Notes under the pieces: model-generated
Told to the model about the DNA's origin: nothing
Databases searched by the model: none
Seen by the model: the letters and a program-made list of their open reading frames with translations, nothing else
Shown here: piece by piece, positions 29,133 to 37,701 of the stretch
How the letters are laid out: the number at the start of each line of letters is the position of its first letter
How positions within the stretch are numbered: position 1 is the first letter of the stretch
Program-made: the position numbers and the translations under genes
Assembly (NCBI GenBank): GCA_024638265.1
Contig: JAHEKQ010000001.1
Location: forward strand, 1-64,000
Direction of reading: 5' to 3'
Origin: Flammeovirgaceae bacterium
Lineage (GTDB): Bacteria; Bacteroidota; Bacteroidia; Cytophagales; Cyclobacteriaceae
Length of the DNA: 64,000 nt

Positions 29133-29140
29133 TAAATTTG
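29133..29140 (+). promoter_or_regulatory. -7 box abutting the start of the 236-aa barrel gene
   Basis: TAAATTTG matches TAnnTTTG and ends 4 nt before the ATG at 29145. A TTTTC lies 21 nt upstream as a possible -33 box. This predicts a leaderless or nearly leaderless mRNA. Confidence 0.45.
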
Positions 29141-29144
29141 GAAT

Positions 29145-29855
29145 ATGCGGATAGGAGTATTATTTGGACTTCTGATTCTCATATGTTTGCCCATTGCATC
29201 ATTACAGGCGCAACACAAACATAAGATGAGGCCTTTCTTCAAGGGAAGATACAATAGTATCAAAGTACCTCGGAGTAAGAAAAAGCTGATTTGCCCCGGA
29301 TATAATGGAGCGCAATACCCCGTACAATCTCTCGGCATCAAGCTCGGAGACCCAATTGCCATTACCTACAAGGTCTATATGTCCAAACGATTATCCATTG
29401 ATCTGGACTACGGACGAACAGCCACAGGCCTGTACAGCAATTTCATAAAACAGAACTTTGAGGATGCCCGGCAGGATACTCTTGGGGTCGGGGAAGATGT
29501 TCGATACTTCGGCCATAATACCAACAAGGATGGTATTTTCACTGGTAAGATCATCTACTCCACGCCGTTTAAGCGGATTGACGGGTTGCACTGGTACCTC
29601 GGGATCGGTGCACAGTATCGGTGGTCGGATTTCGAATACATCTTTATCCAGGAGATTCCCAACACAGCCAATGAATTAAAAACCTTCGACCTGGATTATT
29701 TTACACTTGGTCCGTCAGCAGTTTTGGGCCTTGAATTTATGAGTCCTGATATCCCTTTATCCTCCTTCTTTGAGGTGGAAGGCTATTACGATGCCTTTAC
29801 CTACCCGGGATGGATTCGGATATCAGCCGGGGTGGGAATACGCTATATTTTCTGA
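29145..29855 (+). CDS. Outer-membrane beta-barrel-like protein
   Basis: A 236-aa protein with a signal peptide (LPIASLQAQ). It has alternating strand-like segments, and the C-terminal residues GVGIRYIF end in phenylalanine, as outer-membrane barrels do. Segments such as YKVYMSKRLSIDLDYGR, WYLGIGAQYRW and SAVLGLEF look like barrel strands. No specific family recognised. It shares one base (TGATG) with the next gene, so they are likely coupled. Confidence 0.8.
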   Translation: MRIGVLFGLLILICLPIASLQAQHKHKMRPFFKGRYNSIKVPRSKKKLICPGYNGAQYPVQSLGIKLGDPIAITYKVYMSKRLSIDLDYGRTATGLYSNFIKQNFEDARQDTLGVGEDVRYFGHNTNKDGIFTGKIIYSTPFKRIDGLHWYLGIGAQYRWSDFEYIFIQEIPNTANELKTFDLDYFTLGPSAVLGLEFMSPDIPLSSFFEVEGYYDAFTYPGWIRISAGVGIRYIF

Positions 29856-30364
29856 TGAAAAAGAGTTTTTTCGTTGTAATTGCCCTTTTTGTACTCATGG
29901 CAGCCTATTATTTCTACCGTGAATTTGGGGGAAATGTCAACCTGGAATTCCGGTTGGAACAAAGATCTTTTCAAATCCTGGGGGAGCCATTTAAAGGGCC
30001 CTATGATTCACCTCGCCTTGAAAATATCTTCTTTCGCGCCAAAGAACTTAGCGACAGCCTTGGTTCCAGCCTGGTGGTGGTGAATTACGGTTCAGATGAA
30101 GATGCGGAAACTGTCAACCAGTTTATCGGGTTCCTGAAAGTTGACAACGATATAATCCCGGAGGGCTACACGCTGGAGATTTTCGAACCACCTTTTACGA
30201 TTACTACCACCATTGGAGAGCACAATGCATTTATGCCAAAACCCGAAACGGTAAGCGCAATGGCTGCAGATTTTGCTGCTGAAAATGGGAAAACGCTGGG
30301 TCCGGTCAGTATAGAAATCTATCGTTCCGATCGGGAACTCATTGTATATTTCCTTACTGAATAG
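29855..30364 (+). CDS. Membrane-anchored GyrI-like domain protein (tentative)
   Basis: A 169-aa protein starting at 29855, the ATG that overlaps the previous stop by one base. An upstream in-frame start at 29810 lies inside the barrel gene and is rejected. One N-terminal membrane segment (about 5-21) leaves the rest outside the cytoplasm. The body (FQILGEPFKGPYDSP, FIGFLKVDND, EPPFTITTTIGEH) resembles one half of the GyrI/SOUL-like small-molecule-binding fold. That resemblance is weak and is my inference. Function unknown. Confidence 0.75.
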   Translation: MKKSFFVVIALFVLMAAYYFYREFGGNVNLEFRLEQRSFQILGEPFKGPYDSPRLENIFFRAKELSDSLGSSLVVVNYGSDEDAETVNQFIGFLKVDNDIIPEGYTLEIFEPPFTITTTIGEHNAFMPKPETVSAMAADFAAENGKTLGPVSIEIYRSDRELIVYFLTE

Positions 30365-30422
30365 CTGATAGTAATTCGTTTTATCCGTAAATTCATCTTG
30401 TATAATCATAAACTATATGGAC

Positions 30423-30983
30423 ATGAAAAAGCTATCATTACTGCTATTTATGCTTTCTGCATCTATTATCTCACTGGCTCAAACCGAGCAGGGCAATTTA
30501 TTTCTTGGAGGAAGTGGAACGGCCTCCAGAACAGTGAACAAACAAATTGTAGGCGGCTCAGTGTCATTTGAGGATATCAATATTGATATAAGTTTTTCTC
30601 CACTCGTCGGATATTTTGTCGCCGATGGAATCGTGGTAGGTGGAGCCGTTCAACTTACTTCTCAAAGGCAGTACCCAAAAGGACAGCCCGACAGTGACTT
30701 CAAATCCGGTACGGTTCAATTCGGTCCGTTTGCCAGGTATTACCATTCATCCGACTATTTCGGTGAGGCAGTAATTACTTTTGGAAATACCGGATCTGAA
30801 GGATTTAAAAATACGCTTACGAACTGGTCTGTAGGAGTTGGTAAGGCCATCTTCTTCAATGAATTTGTCGCTATAGAGCCTATGATTGTTTACCAATCCT
30901 CAACTGTGAAATTCGGCCCCGATGATAAAAACGTCAATGCAGGTCCTGCCGTAAAACTGGGATTCGCTATTTTCATACAGTAA
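30423..30983 (+). CDS. Outer-membrane beta-barrel protein
   Basis: A 186-aa protein (start at 30423, giving MKKLSLLLF; an ATG two codons earlier is also in frame) with a signal peptide ending SLAQ. It has eight strand-like segments (NLFLGGSGTAS, SPLVGYFVADGIVVGGAVQL, QFGPFARYYHS, WSVGVGKAIFF, GPAVKLGFAIFIQ), consistent with a small eight-strand barrel of the OmpA/OmpW size class. No enzymatic motif. Function unknown. Confidence 0.85.
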   Translation: MKKLSLLLFMLSASIISLAQTEQGNLFLGGSGTASRTVNKQIVGGSVSFEDINIDISFSPLVGYFVADGIVVGGAVQLTSQRQYPKGQPDSDFKSGTVQFGPFARYYHSSDYFGEAVITFGNTGSEGFKNTLTNWSVGVGKAIFFNEFVAIEPMIVYQSSTVKFGPDDKNVNAGPAVKLGFAIFIQ

Positions 30984-31005
30984 ACCCAACAGGTACTGAC
31001 TGTTA

Positions 31006-31019
31006 GCCCAATATTGGGC
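31006..31019. repeat. Perfect 14-bp palindrome upstream of the pirin gene
   Basis: GCCCAATATTGGGC is a perfect dyad 22 bp before the pirin ATG and 22 bp after the barrel gene stop. It could be an operator. As a hairpin it has no loop and no T-run, so it is a poor terminator. Confidence 0.5.
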
Positions 31020-31041
31020 GATTATACTTTATAAAAGAATT

Positions 31042-32049
31042 ATGTCAGTAAAAATTGAACCCTTGGGGTTTCCCTGGAAAACCAGGGACCCCTTTCTCTT
31101 TTGTGCATTTCATAAGGATGACTATCCGGCTTCCAATGGCAAAATGGGGCCTGCAGATTCACTCACGGGTCGAATGATTGGACAGGATTTCCAGGGAAAG
31201 GATGGGTGGAATATGTACCATGGCAAAGATGTGCCTGGTTTTCCGACCCATCCACACCGGGGCTTTGAAACTATCACCATTGCCAAGGAAGGGATGGTTG
31301 ATCATTCCGATTCCCTGGGAGCTGCCGGGAGATTTGGGAATGGAGATGTCCAGTGGATGACAGCGGGGAAAGGGGTTCAACATTCCGAGATGTTTCCCCT
31401 CTTGAAGCAAGATGCACCCAACCCCCTTTTGCTGTTCCAGATCTGGTTGAACCTGCCCGCCAGTAGTAAACTTGTCGAACCCTATTTTGGTATGATCTGG
31501 AACGAAAATATTCTTAAGCACAGACATACTGATGAGAATGGAAATGAAACCATGGTGGAGATCGTCTGTGGCAATCTTGCCGATAACAAGGTGATGGCGC
31601 CAGCTCCTGACAGCTGGGCTTCCAACCCGGCTAATGAAGTAGCCGTCTGGACTATTAAGATGGCTCCCGGGGCTCAGTGGACGGTTCCCGGAGTGAGTGA
31701 GGGAACTAATCGGGCACTCTATTTCTATTCAGGGAATATGATTGAAGTAGATGGTAAAGAGGCACTGGTGAATTCCAGTATCGAAATGACTGACTTTTCA
31801 GATATCAGCATAAAAAACGGTAATTCTGAAAGTCACTTCCTATACCTGCAAGGCAAACCAATCAATGAACCAGTGGCTCAATATGGGCCTTTTGTAATGA
31901 ATTCGCAGTCTGAAATACAACAGGCTATTACTGAATTCCAGCAAACCCAATTTGGCGGTTGGCCCTGGGATACGAATGGACCTACGCATGGAGCCGACAA
32001 GGGCCGTTTTGCTTTGTTCCCGGACGGAAAGGAGGAAATACCACAATGA
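31042..32049 (+). CDS. Pirin-family protein
   Basis: A 335-aa bicupin. The N-terminal cupin keeps the metal-binding motifs HPHRGFETIT and QWMTAGKGVQHSEMF (His/His/His/Glu pattern), and the C-terminal cupin is degenerate, as usual. Pirins are Fe-binding proteins with quercetinase-like or regulatory roles. Cytoplasmic, no signal peptide. The stop overlaps the ATG of the following lipoprotein gene (ATGA). A palindrome lies just upstream. Confidence 0.93.
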   Translation: MSVKIEPLGFPWKTRDPFLFCAFHKDDYPASNGKMGPADSLTGRMIGQDFQGKDGWNMYHGKDVPGFPTHPHRGFETITIAKEGMVDHSDSLGAAGRFGNGDVQWMTAGKGVQHSEMFPLLKQDAPNPLLLFQIWLNLPASSKLVEPYFGMIWNENILKHRHTDENGNETMVEIVCGNLADNKVMAPAPDSWASNPANEVAVWTIKMAPGAQWTVPGVSEGTNRALYFYSGNMIEVDGKEALVNSSIEMTDFSDISIKNGNSESHFLYLQGKPINEPVAQYGPFVMNSQSEIQQAITEFQQTQFGGWPWDTNGPTHGADKGRFALFPDGKEEIPQ

Positions 32050-32480
32050 GAGTTCTGAGCTTACTTTTAATTGGGTTGTTGGCTGGTTGTCAGTCGGCCC
32101 CCACTGAAGGACCAATAAACAGCTGGAAAGAAGAGATTCGACAGGCTGAGGCAGAATTCGCGGCTATGGCTGACTCCGTTGGTATCGCAGAGGCCTTTCA
32201 GCATTTTGCAGCAGAAGATGCGGTGTTGAAAAGGGGTAGTAGCCTTATCAAAGGCCGGCAATCGATTTATGATTTGTATACCTCGAATCCCGTGGGTGGG
32301 AGCCTTCAATGGGTGCCTGATTTTGTTGACGTCTCGCAATCGGGAGATCTCGGGTACACCTATGGCGGGTTTACCCTTACTACAGTTGACAGCTCCGGAC
32401 AGGAAATTACCAACAGGGGAATTTTTCATACCGTGTGGAAAAGGCAAGAGGATGGCAGTTGGAAGTACGTCTGGGATTGA
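32046..32480 (+). CDS. SnoaL/DUF4440-like lipoprotein
   Basis: A 144-aa protein starting at 32046 (ATGA overlap with pirin). The N-terminus MRVLSLLLIGLLAGCQ has a clear lipobox, predicting a lipoprotein. The body resembles the NTF2-like cone fold (AEAEFAAMADSVGIAEAFQ, FAAEDAVLKRG, GDLGYTYGGF, GIFHTVWKRQEDGSWKYVWD), best matching DUF4440/SnoaL-like proteins. These bind small molecules or act as isomerase-like enzymes; the ligand here is unknown. Confidence 0.88.
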   Translation: MRVLSLLLIGLLAGCQSAPTEGPINSWKEEIRQAEAEFAAMADSVGIAEAFQHFAAEDAVLKRGSSLIKGRQSIYDLYTSNPVGGSLQWVPDFVDVSQSGDLGYTYGGFTLTTVDSSGQEITNRGIFHTVWKRQEDGSWKYVWD

Positions 32481-32609
32481 AAGAGTAAAAACCATCAAAT
32501 CCGGGAATATTAATTTGCCATACAAGCCCGTTTACGGTCTTTTCACCCTTGGCAAGGAAATCACGTAAATCGGCTATACGAAAATTCCTTATTTTTAAAA
32601 TAGGGGGCA

Positions 32610-32624
32610 GGGCCCGGAGGGCCC
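32610..32624. repeat. GC-rich hairpin in the 200-bp gap before the cupin gene
   Basis: GGGCCC-GGA-GGGCCC forms a six-pair stem with a three-base loop, inside an unusually G/C-rich patch (32603-32630). The gap 32481-32680 holds nothing else I recognise. No T-run follows on either strand. Confidence 0.4.
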
Positions 32625-32680
32625 CGGGGGAACATGGTGAGGGGAATGGTTAGGTTAAAGAACGATCAAGCACATCATTT

Positions 32681-33049
32681 ATGAAATCAAAATCTCTCAA
32701 AGACCACTTCCAGGACCTGGAAGAATACTTTTTTCCTAAAGTGATCGGCGAAGTGAACGATACCTTCATAAAGGTCGCTAAGATAAAAGGTGACAAAATC
32801 CCATGGCACAATCATGAAAACGAAGACGAACTATTCTACATAATAGAAGGCTCCCTCTTGTTTGAGGAAGAGAATGAGCCTCCTTTCGAATTGAACACTG
32901 GCGACTTCCATATAGTAAAACAGGGTGTAAATCACCGGGTTTCCTCCCGGGAAGAGTGTAAAATTATGCTGATAGAGCCCAAATCAACGCTTCATACCGG
33001 TGATAAGAAAACGGAAATCACCAGACCCATCTCAGACCAAATGAAATGA
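32681..33049 (+). CDS. Cupin-domain protein
   Basis: A 122-aa single cupin. Motif 1 is HNHENEDELFYIIEG (His, His, Glu metal ligands) and motif 2 is GDFHIVKQGVNHRV (His). It belongs to the small cupin-2 group whose members bind a metal and a small ligand. No signal peptide. It shares an ATGA overlap with the exported amidohydrolase that follows, but I cannot name the reaction. Confidence 0.9.
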   Translation: MKSKSLKDHFQDLEEYFFPKVIGEVNDTFIKVAKIKGDKIPWHNHENEDELFYIIEGSLLFEEENEPPFELNTGDFHIVKQGVNHRVSSREECKIMLIEPKSTLHTGDKKTEITRPISDQMK

Positions 33050-34446
33050 CAATGAAAAGAATTCTGCTTCTGCTGGCCATAGCCGGAATAGTTAGCTGCC
33101 AGTCAACCCATCAGGAAAAAACAGGTGTTACTATATTTGAAAATGCAACCGTCTATGACGGAAATGGGAATAAACTTGAAAACGCAAACATTATAGTTTC
33201 TGGTGGAAGAATAGAATGTGTAGGAGAATGTGACACACCACAGGGGGCATCCGTTGTAGACCTCTCCGGCAAATTCGTTACACCGGGGATCGTTGACGCA
33301 CATGTTCATTTTTTCCAGACGGGGTTCTTTGACTCCCGGCCTGATGCAATGGACTTGAGGGAGATTTTTCCAACCATCGAGACTTATGGGTACCAGGCTT
33401 CCTACCCGGAACGATACTATGAGGCCTACCTTAAATCCGGGGTAACGGCAGTTTATGATGTTGGCGGGATGCCCTGGTCTATTGAACTGCAGGAAAAATG
33501 CGAGAATGATCTCTCAGCCCCACATGTGGCAGCTGCAGGACCCCTTATCACGCCTGCCTCCCCTGAACGGATTGAGATATTTAATAATCCTGTTGAAAAG
33601 GTGATGGTCCATCTTTCCGATGCTGAAACAGGCAAAAGGACTGTACGGTACAATTCTTCGCTTGGCTCAACGGGAATAAAGATATGGGGGGTTGCTATCG
33701 ATGACCCGGAATTCATAAGTAATCTCACTGAAGTTGCCAACGAAGTGGAACGAACCGGGAATAAACTCATAGTTCACTCTACTCCCCTGGCCCAGGCAAA
33801 AGCTGCATTGGGGCTCGGAGCACGATTACTGGTTCACAGCGTCGAGGACCAGGTAGTTGACGAAGAATTTATCCAGCTGGCCCTGGAGAATAATACCTAT
33901 TACAACCCTACCATGATTGTATCCAGGGGTTATCTAAATGCTACAAAAGCTGTTTTGGGAGATGGATTTGACTTCCAGGATCCAAATAGAGTCATCGACG
34001 ACAAGACCGTCAAAATGATATCTGAAGCACCGGAATATGCCTACCTGGTAGATACCGCCGCACTCAGATCTTCCTTACCACGGAGAGAAAATCGTCTTGC
34101 AATGAGGGACAGTATTATGGCTGCCAATGCATTAAAACTACATCAAAATGGGGTGAAGCTCGTGGTTGGAACTGATGCGGGAAACCCTGGAACATTGCAT
34201 GGTGTGTCGATATTCAATGAAATGGAAGCTATGCAACGAGCGGGTATTTCCGCTGAGGACTTAATTGTCATTGCTACAAGGAATGGCGCGGAAACCATGG
34301 AAAGAGCCACTGACTTCGGGACCATCGAGAATGGTAAAATGGCTGACCTCATTGTTCTGGAGAAAGATCCCGGGGTTGATATATCCGCTATGAGATCTGT
34401 TTTGCAGGTTATGAGAGGTGGAAAAATGATCCAGGTAAAGAATTAA
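33046..34446 (+). CDS. Lipoprotein amidohydrolase (metal-dependent hydrolase)
   Basis: A 466-aa amidohydrolase-superfamily enzyme. The N-terminus (LLLLAIAGIVSCQS) has a lipobox, so it is likely a periplasmic or outer-membrane lipoprotein. Metal-site elements are DAHVHFF (HxH), two later histidines (LIVHSTPL, LLVHSVED) and Asp in VVGTDAGNPG. The C-terminal composite beta domain includes GTIENGKMADLIVLEKDP. This is the imidazolonepropionase-like/prolidase-like group; substrate unknown. Starts at 33046 or 33052. Ends overlapping the convergent DinB-like gene by 4 bp. Confidence 0.92.
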   Translation: MTMKRILLLLAIAGIVSCQSTHQEKTGVTIFENATVYDGNGNKLENANIIVSGGRIECVGECDTPQGASVVDLSGKFVTPGIVDAHVHFFQTGFFDSRPDAMDLREIFPTIETYGYQASYPERYYEAYLKSGVTAVYDVGGMPWSIELQEKCENDLSAPHVAAAGPLITPASPERIEIFNNPVEKVMVHLSDAETGKRTVRYNSSLGSTGIKIWGVAIDDPEFISNLTEVANEVERTGNKLIVHSTPLAQAKAALGLGARLLVHSVEDQVVDEEFIQLALENNTYYNPTMIVSRGYLNATKAVLGDGFDFQDPNRVIDDKTVKMISEAPEYAYLVDTAALRSSLPRRENRLAMRDSIMAANALKLHQNGVKLVVGTDAGNPGTLHGVSIFNEMEAMQRAGISAEDLIVIATRNGAETMERATDFGTIENGKMADLIVLEKDPGVDISAMRSVLQVMRGGKMIQVKN

Positions 34447-35021
34447 TCCCTTACGGTTCCAGTAAATACACTGGCCTTGGAATTAAATGGATTGCCACTG
34501 GCTCTTCTGAAGGATACCACCTGGCCCACGTGCCACAGGCAATCAGACATCTGGCCGTTGATCACATTCCAAAACGGAAATTCAATGGTTTTGCCCTTTC
34601 TTTCATATCGGTAAGAAGCATTATTCAGGTCAGCCCCGGATTTGAGCAATTCACTAGTCGCTGCAAGATTTTCCAGCGTTTTTCTGCGCATATCTTCGAA
34701 TGCAAGATCGGTCCTTATCGGTGTCATCATTTCTCCTTTGACCGATCTCATTATCCCCACCGACATCTGGTATATATGCTGTAGTGTTTCATAACTGGAG
34801 CGGGCCGTTTCTGAAGGCTTGAAATCCAGGTCCTCCTGGCGGAGTGACTCTGTGGCCCAGTAATAGCGGAATCCCAATCCATCAATCATCCGTGCTGCCA
34901 CATTCAGACCGGAGTAATCATCGGGGTAATCGGGAATGCTGCTGTAAGGGAGCTCATCCATGTTTTGTGCATTTAATGAACTCCAAATTAGGGTAAATAG
35001 GACCAAAAATGATATTTTCAT
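34443..35021 (-). CDS. Exported DinB-like four-helix protein
   Basis: A 192-aa protein with a signal peptide (WSSLNAQ). The body is the DinB/YfiT four-helix fold: LQHIYQM gives the first metal ligand His and CLWHVGQVVSFRR the last; the usual middle His is an Asp in a D-x3-H arrangement. DinB-fold proteins include thiol transferases, but most are cytoplasmic, so export is unusual. Bacillithiol-dependent chemistry is conceivable, as bshC lies about 1 kb away, but export argues against it. Confidence 0.8.
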   Translation of the reverse strand: MKISFLVLFTLIWSSLNAQNMDELPYSSIPDYPDDYSGLNVAARMIDGLGFRYYWATESLRQEDLDFKPSETARSSYETLQHIYQMSVGIMRSVKGEMMTPIRTDLAFEDMRRKTLENLAATSELLKSGADLNNASYRYERKGKTIEFPFWNVINGQMSDCLWHVGQVVSFRRASGNPFNSKASVFTGTVRD

Positions 35022-35055
35022 CGTTCTGACTTTTGATTTAAGATAAGAATAGTTC

Positions 35056-35574
35056 TTGAAATACCTGCTGGAAAATACCCACTCAAAACGACTGTCCTTT
35101 CGAAGGATTGAGGAAAAAGATTTCGATGACTGGCTACCCTTCTTCAGTAATGAGGAGGCAATAAAGTACTATCCCTTCCCCAAATCTGCCAGCAATGAGC
35201 AACTTTGCCGTGAATGGTTGGACAGACAGTTCAAAAGGTACAAAGAAGAATCCGGGGGTTTTAATGCGCTGATCAACGAAGAAGGAAGCATGGTCGGCCA
35301 TTGCGGGTTGCTGGTCCAGGAAGTTGATGTAATAAGCGAGCTTGAGATAGGGTATGCGTTATTGCCGGAATTCTGGGGCATGGGGTATGCAATAGAAGCT
35401 GCAAAGCACTGCAAATCCGAAGCACAGAAAAACAAGTGGGCAAAAACCTTGATTTCAATTATCCATCCGAAAAATATCCCATCAATTAGGGTCGCTCAAA
35501 AGAATGGGATGGCGTTCGAGAAATACACAACCTTTAAGACCATTCCGGTGGGTATCTGGCGGACCGATATCTAG
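35056..35574 (+). CDS. GNAT-family acetyltransferase (RimJ/RimL type)
   Basis: A 172-aa N-acetyltransferase. It opens with SKRLSFRRIEEKDFDDW, has the acetyl-CoA loop around ELEIGYALLPEFWGMGYAIEAAK and the later VAQKNGMAFEKY segment. Group RimJ/RimL-like by layout. The substrate is unknown. TTG start at 35056. Divergent from the DinB-like gene (34-bp gap) and overlapping the convergent cyclo-ligase by 4 bp. Confidence 0.88.
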   Translation: MKYLLENTHSKRLSFRRIEEKDFDDWLPFFSNEEAIKYYPFPKSASNEQLCREWLDRQFKRYKEESGGFNALINEEGSMVGHCGLLVQEVDVISELEIGYALLPEFWGMGYAIEAAKHCKSEAQKNKWAKTLISIIHPKNIPSIRVAQKNGMAFEKYTTFKTIPVGIWRTDI

Positions 35575-36146
35575 AACTCCTGGTAACCCAACGGACAGAT
35601 AGCAGAGTCCAGTGCAATATCGAATGGTTCGACATAGGGAATGCTATCCAGAGGCACCGCAAGTGTAAATCCGACCTTTAAAGTATTGGGAGGAAGTTTT
35701 TCCAGAAACCTGTCGTAAAACCCACCCCCATATCCAATTCGATTGCCCATTCTATCAAATGTGATCAGGGGAACCAGTACCAGGTCGATTTCTTCATCTG
35801 CCACCTCCGTTCCTCCTTCCATGGGTTCGGGGATACCGTATTTGTTCATCTCCAATTGGCTGGGAGACTCGTAGATGAAATGCTTCAAACTATAATCCTT
35901 CCAAACACAGCGGGAGATGCAAATCTTCTTTTGCGGGTATTCTGTCCTGATCCTGTTTACAACTCTCCACACATCCGGTTCGTTACGGCCATCGATAGGC
36001 AGATAGACGTGTATACAGTCTGTTCCTTCTATGTTGATATGCCTGAAAAACAGATCAGTGATAATCCTGCACCGGTCTTCCCACTCACGCACAGATAGCA
36101 TCAGTCGCTTTTCGAGGTATACCTTTCGAAGTACCTCTTTATTCAT
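35571..36146 (-). CDS. 5-formyltetrahydrofolate cyclo-ligase
   Basis: A 191-aa enzyme of the MTHFS family that converts 5-formyl-THF to 5,10-methenyl-THF with ATP. The family signature RIGYGGGFYDRFL is intact, with supporting DLVLVPLITFDRMG and the N-terminal LRKVYLEKR. Length normal. It overlaps the bshC stop by 8 nt (ATGAATAA), so it is co-translated with bshC and rimO upstream. Confidence 0.95.
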   Translation of the reverse strand: MNKEVLRKVYLEKRLMLSVREWEDRCRIITDLFFRHINIEGTDCIHVYLPIDGRNEPDVWRVVNRIRTEYPQKKICISRCVWKDYSLKHFIYESPSQLEMNKYGIPEPMEGGTEVADEEIDLVLVPLITFDRMGNRIGYGGGFYDRFLEKLPPNTLKVGFTLAVPLDSIPYVEPFDIALDSAICPLGYQEF

Positions 36147-37698
36147 AGGTCAGGATATGAAACCTTAGATCGAAGGGATCGAAATTCATGACCAGCTGAT
36201 GGATGAATTCAGGGTCATCCAGGTAGAAGTTGAGAAAATTGTCCTTTCTTTCCTGTAGGCCGCCACCGGGGAAAAGAAACTCCTTTACGGATTTCATCTG
36301 TCCGATTTTTTCCTTCATCCTCCGCTTCTCTGCCCGGATCATCTTTTTTTCAATCTTCTCAAGTGATTTCATGGCCCTGGCAGCCTCGGCACCTACCATA
36401 GGTCCCAGGGTTTCATCAATTTTTTCTGCCTGGTCCCGGATCGTGTCAAAGGTGGATTGAATATGATCCGTCTTGCCATTCAGCTGGAGGTCGTTCTTTG
36501 AATACTTTATGGTCGCCTCTTTCTCAAGCACGTGTGTTTTCTTAAAAATATCCACGTGTTTAAATCCGGTTTTATTCCATTTTCTATCGATATGGGACGG
36601 AATTATCATGGCGAAGTTTCGTGGAAGCAGTATGGGAAATGGCACTTTGAAATGATCAAATACTCCCTTGAGCTCCAGCCAGTATACCAATTCTGACGGT
36701 CCCCCTACATAGGCGAGATTGGGAAGGATCATTTCCTGGTAAAGGGGTCGCAAGATTACATTCGGGCTGAATTTCTCAGGGCTTTTCTTAAATAACTCCA
36801 CCAACTCTTCCTTAGAAAACTCTCTCTCTTCATCGACTAACTTAAATCTATCACCTGACTTTTCTATCCTTGTCCTCAGGCCATCTTCAAGGCAAAAGAA
36901 ATTGATCTCTCTGGGATTTACCGGAGCTTTGATACCCGCCTTTTCCAATCCCGTAAGCATTTCATTGACACATTTTTGAGGTACCTGGTCAAGTATGTCT
37001 GCCTTCATAACAGGAATAAGTAATTCCTTCAGGTGTTTATCGTCTGCATCAATGACCACAAGTCCATATTCCACAAAAAGCTCATTAACATATTCCCTTA
37101 CTGAATCTGCGAGGGTATTTTGATTTAAGTAGGCCTTTTCAAACACTGGCAATTGAACAGGGAAATTCTCGATAAGCCCCCTTAATTCCGAGGGATCAAA
37201 ACGTCCTACGGCTCCCGACTGATCAGAATTCCATTTGAATTTTTCTCCGTGGAACCTGAAATGGCTGATCTCCTCGAAGTCGTGATCCTCGCTGGCCATC
37301 CAGTATACAGGGACAAAGTTTTTTTCCGGGTACTTTTCCGACAGCTGTCTGCAGGCATTGATGACCGTGACAATTTTGAAAATGAAATAGAGGGGACCTG
37401 TGAAAATATTGAGTTGATGGCCTGTGGTGACCGTGTAGGTATCTGGATCAAGCAGGGATTTAATATTATCGGATACACTCTCGCTGGTATCGGTAGAATC
37501 ATATTGCTGTACAAGTACATCGTGAAGGAGCTTCCTGTTTTCTGGGCTCAACGACTTTTCTTCAAACTGGGATTTAAAATTGGCTATTGTGGGAAAACGG
37601 CCGTAATAGGGTTTCAGACTATCGGTATTTTTAGCGTACTCAAGAAATGAGCTGCTAAAACAATCGGTATCCGCAAGATCTACTTTTTCAAGCTTCAT
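36139..37698 (-). CDS. bshC: Bacillithiol biosynthesis cysteine-adding enzyme BshC
   Basis: A 519-aa BshC, which adds cysteine to glucosaminyl malate to finish bacillithiol. Typical landmarks: VTTGHQLNIFTGPLYFIFK, VYWMASEDHDFEEI, PEKFSPNVILRPLYQ and LPNLAYVGGPSELVYW. A coiled-coil segment lies near the C-terminus (EKIEKKMIRAEKRRMKEK). It indicates that the organism makes bacillithiol, which is widespread in Bacteroidota. bshA and bshB are not in the window. It sits between rimO (3-nt gap) and the cyclo-ligase. Confidence 0.95.
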   Translation of the reverse strand: MKLEKVDLADTDCFSSSFLEYAKNTDSLKPYYGRFPTIANFKSQFEEKSLSPENRKLLHDVLVQQYDSTDTSESVSDNIKSLLDPDTYTVTTGHQLNIFTGPLYFIFKIVTVINACRQLSEKYPEKNFVPVYWMASEDHDFEEISHFRFHGEKFKWNSDQSGAVGRFDPSELRGLIENFPVQLPVFEKAYLNQNTLADSVREYVNELFVEYGLVVIDADDKHLKELLIPVMKADILDQVPQKCVNEMLTGLEKAGIKAPVNPREINFFCLEDGLRTRIEKSGDRFKLVDEEREFSKEELVELFKKSPEKFSPNVILRPLYQEMILPNLAYVGGPSELVYWLELKGVFDHFKVPFPILLPRNFAMIIPSHIDRKWNKTGFKHVDIFKKTHVLEKEATIKYSKNDLQLNGKTDHIQSTFDTIRDQAEKIDETLGPMVGAEAARAMKSLEKIEKKMIRAEKRRMKEKIGQMKSVKEFLFPGGGLQERKDNFLNFYLDDPEFIHQLVMNFDPFDLRFHILTYE

Positions 37699-37701
37699 CT
37701 T

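Noticed and set aside
30006-30364. Firm GyrI assignment for the 169-aa protein
   Set aside because: The resemblance is only general; I kept it as tentative in the feature.
31021-31040. Promoter box TATACTTTA before the pirin gene
   Set aside because: It does not match TAnnTTTG well enough.
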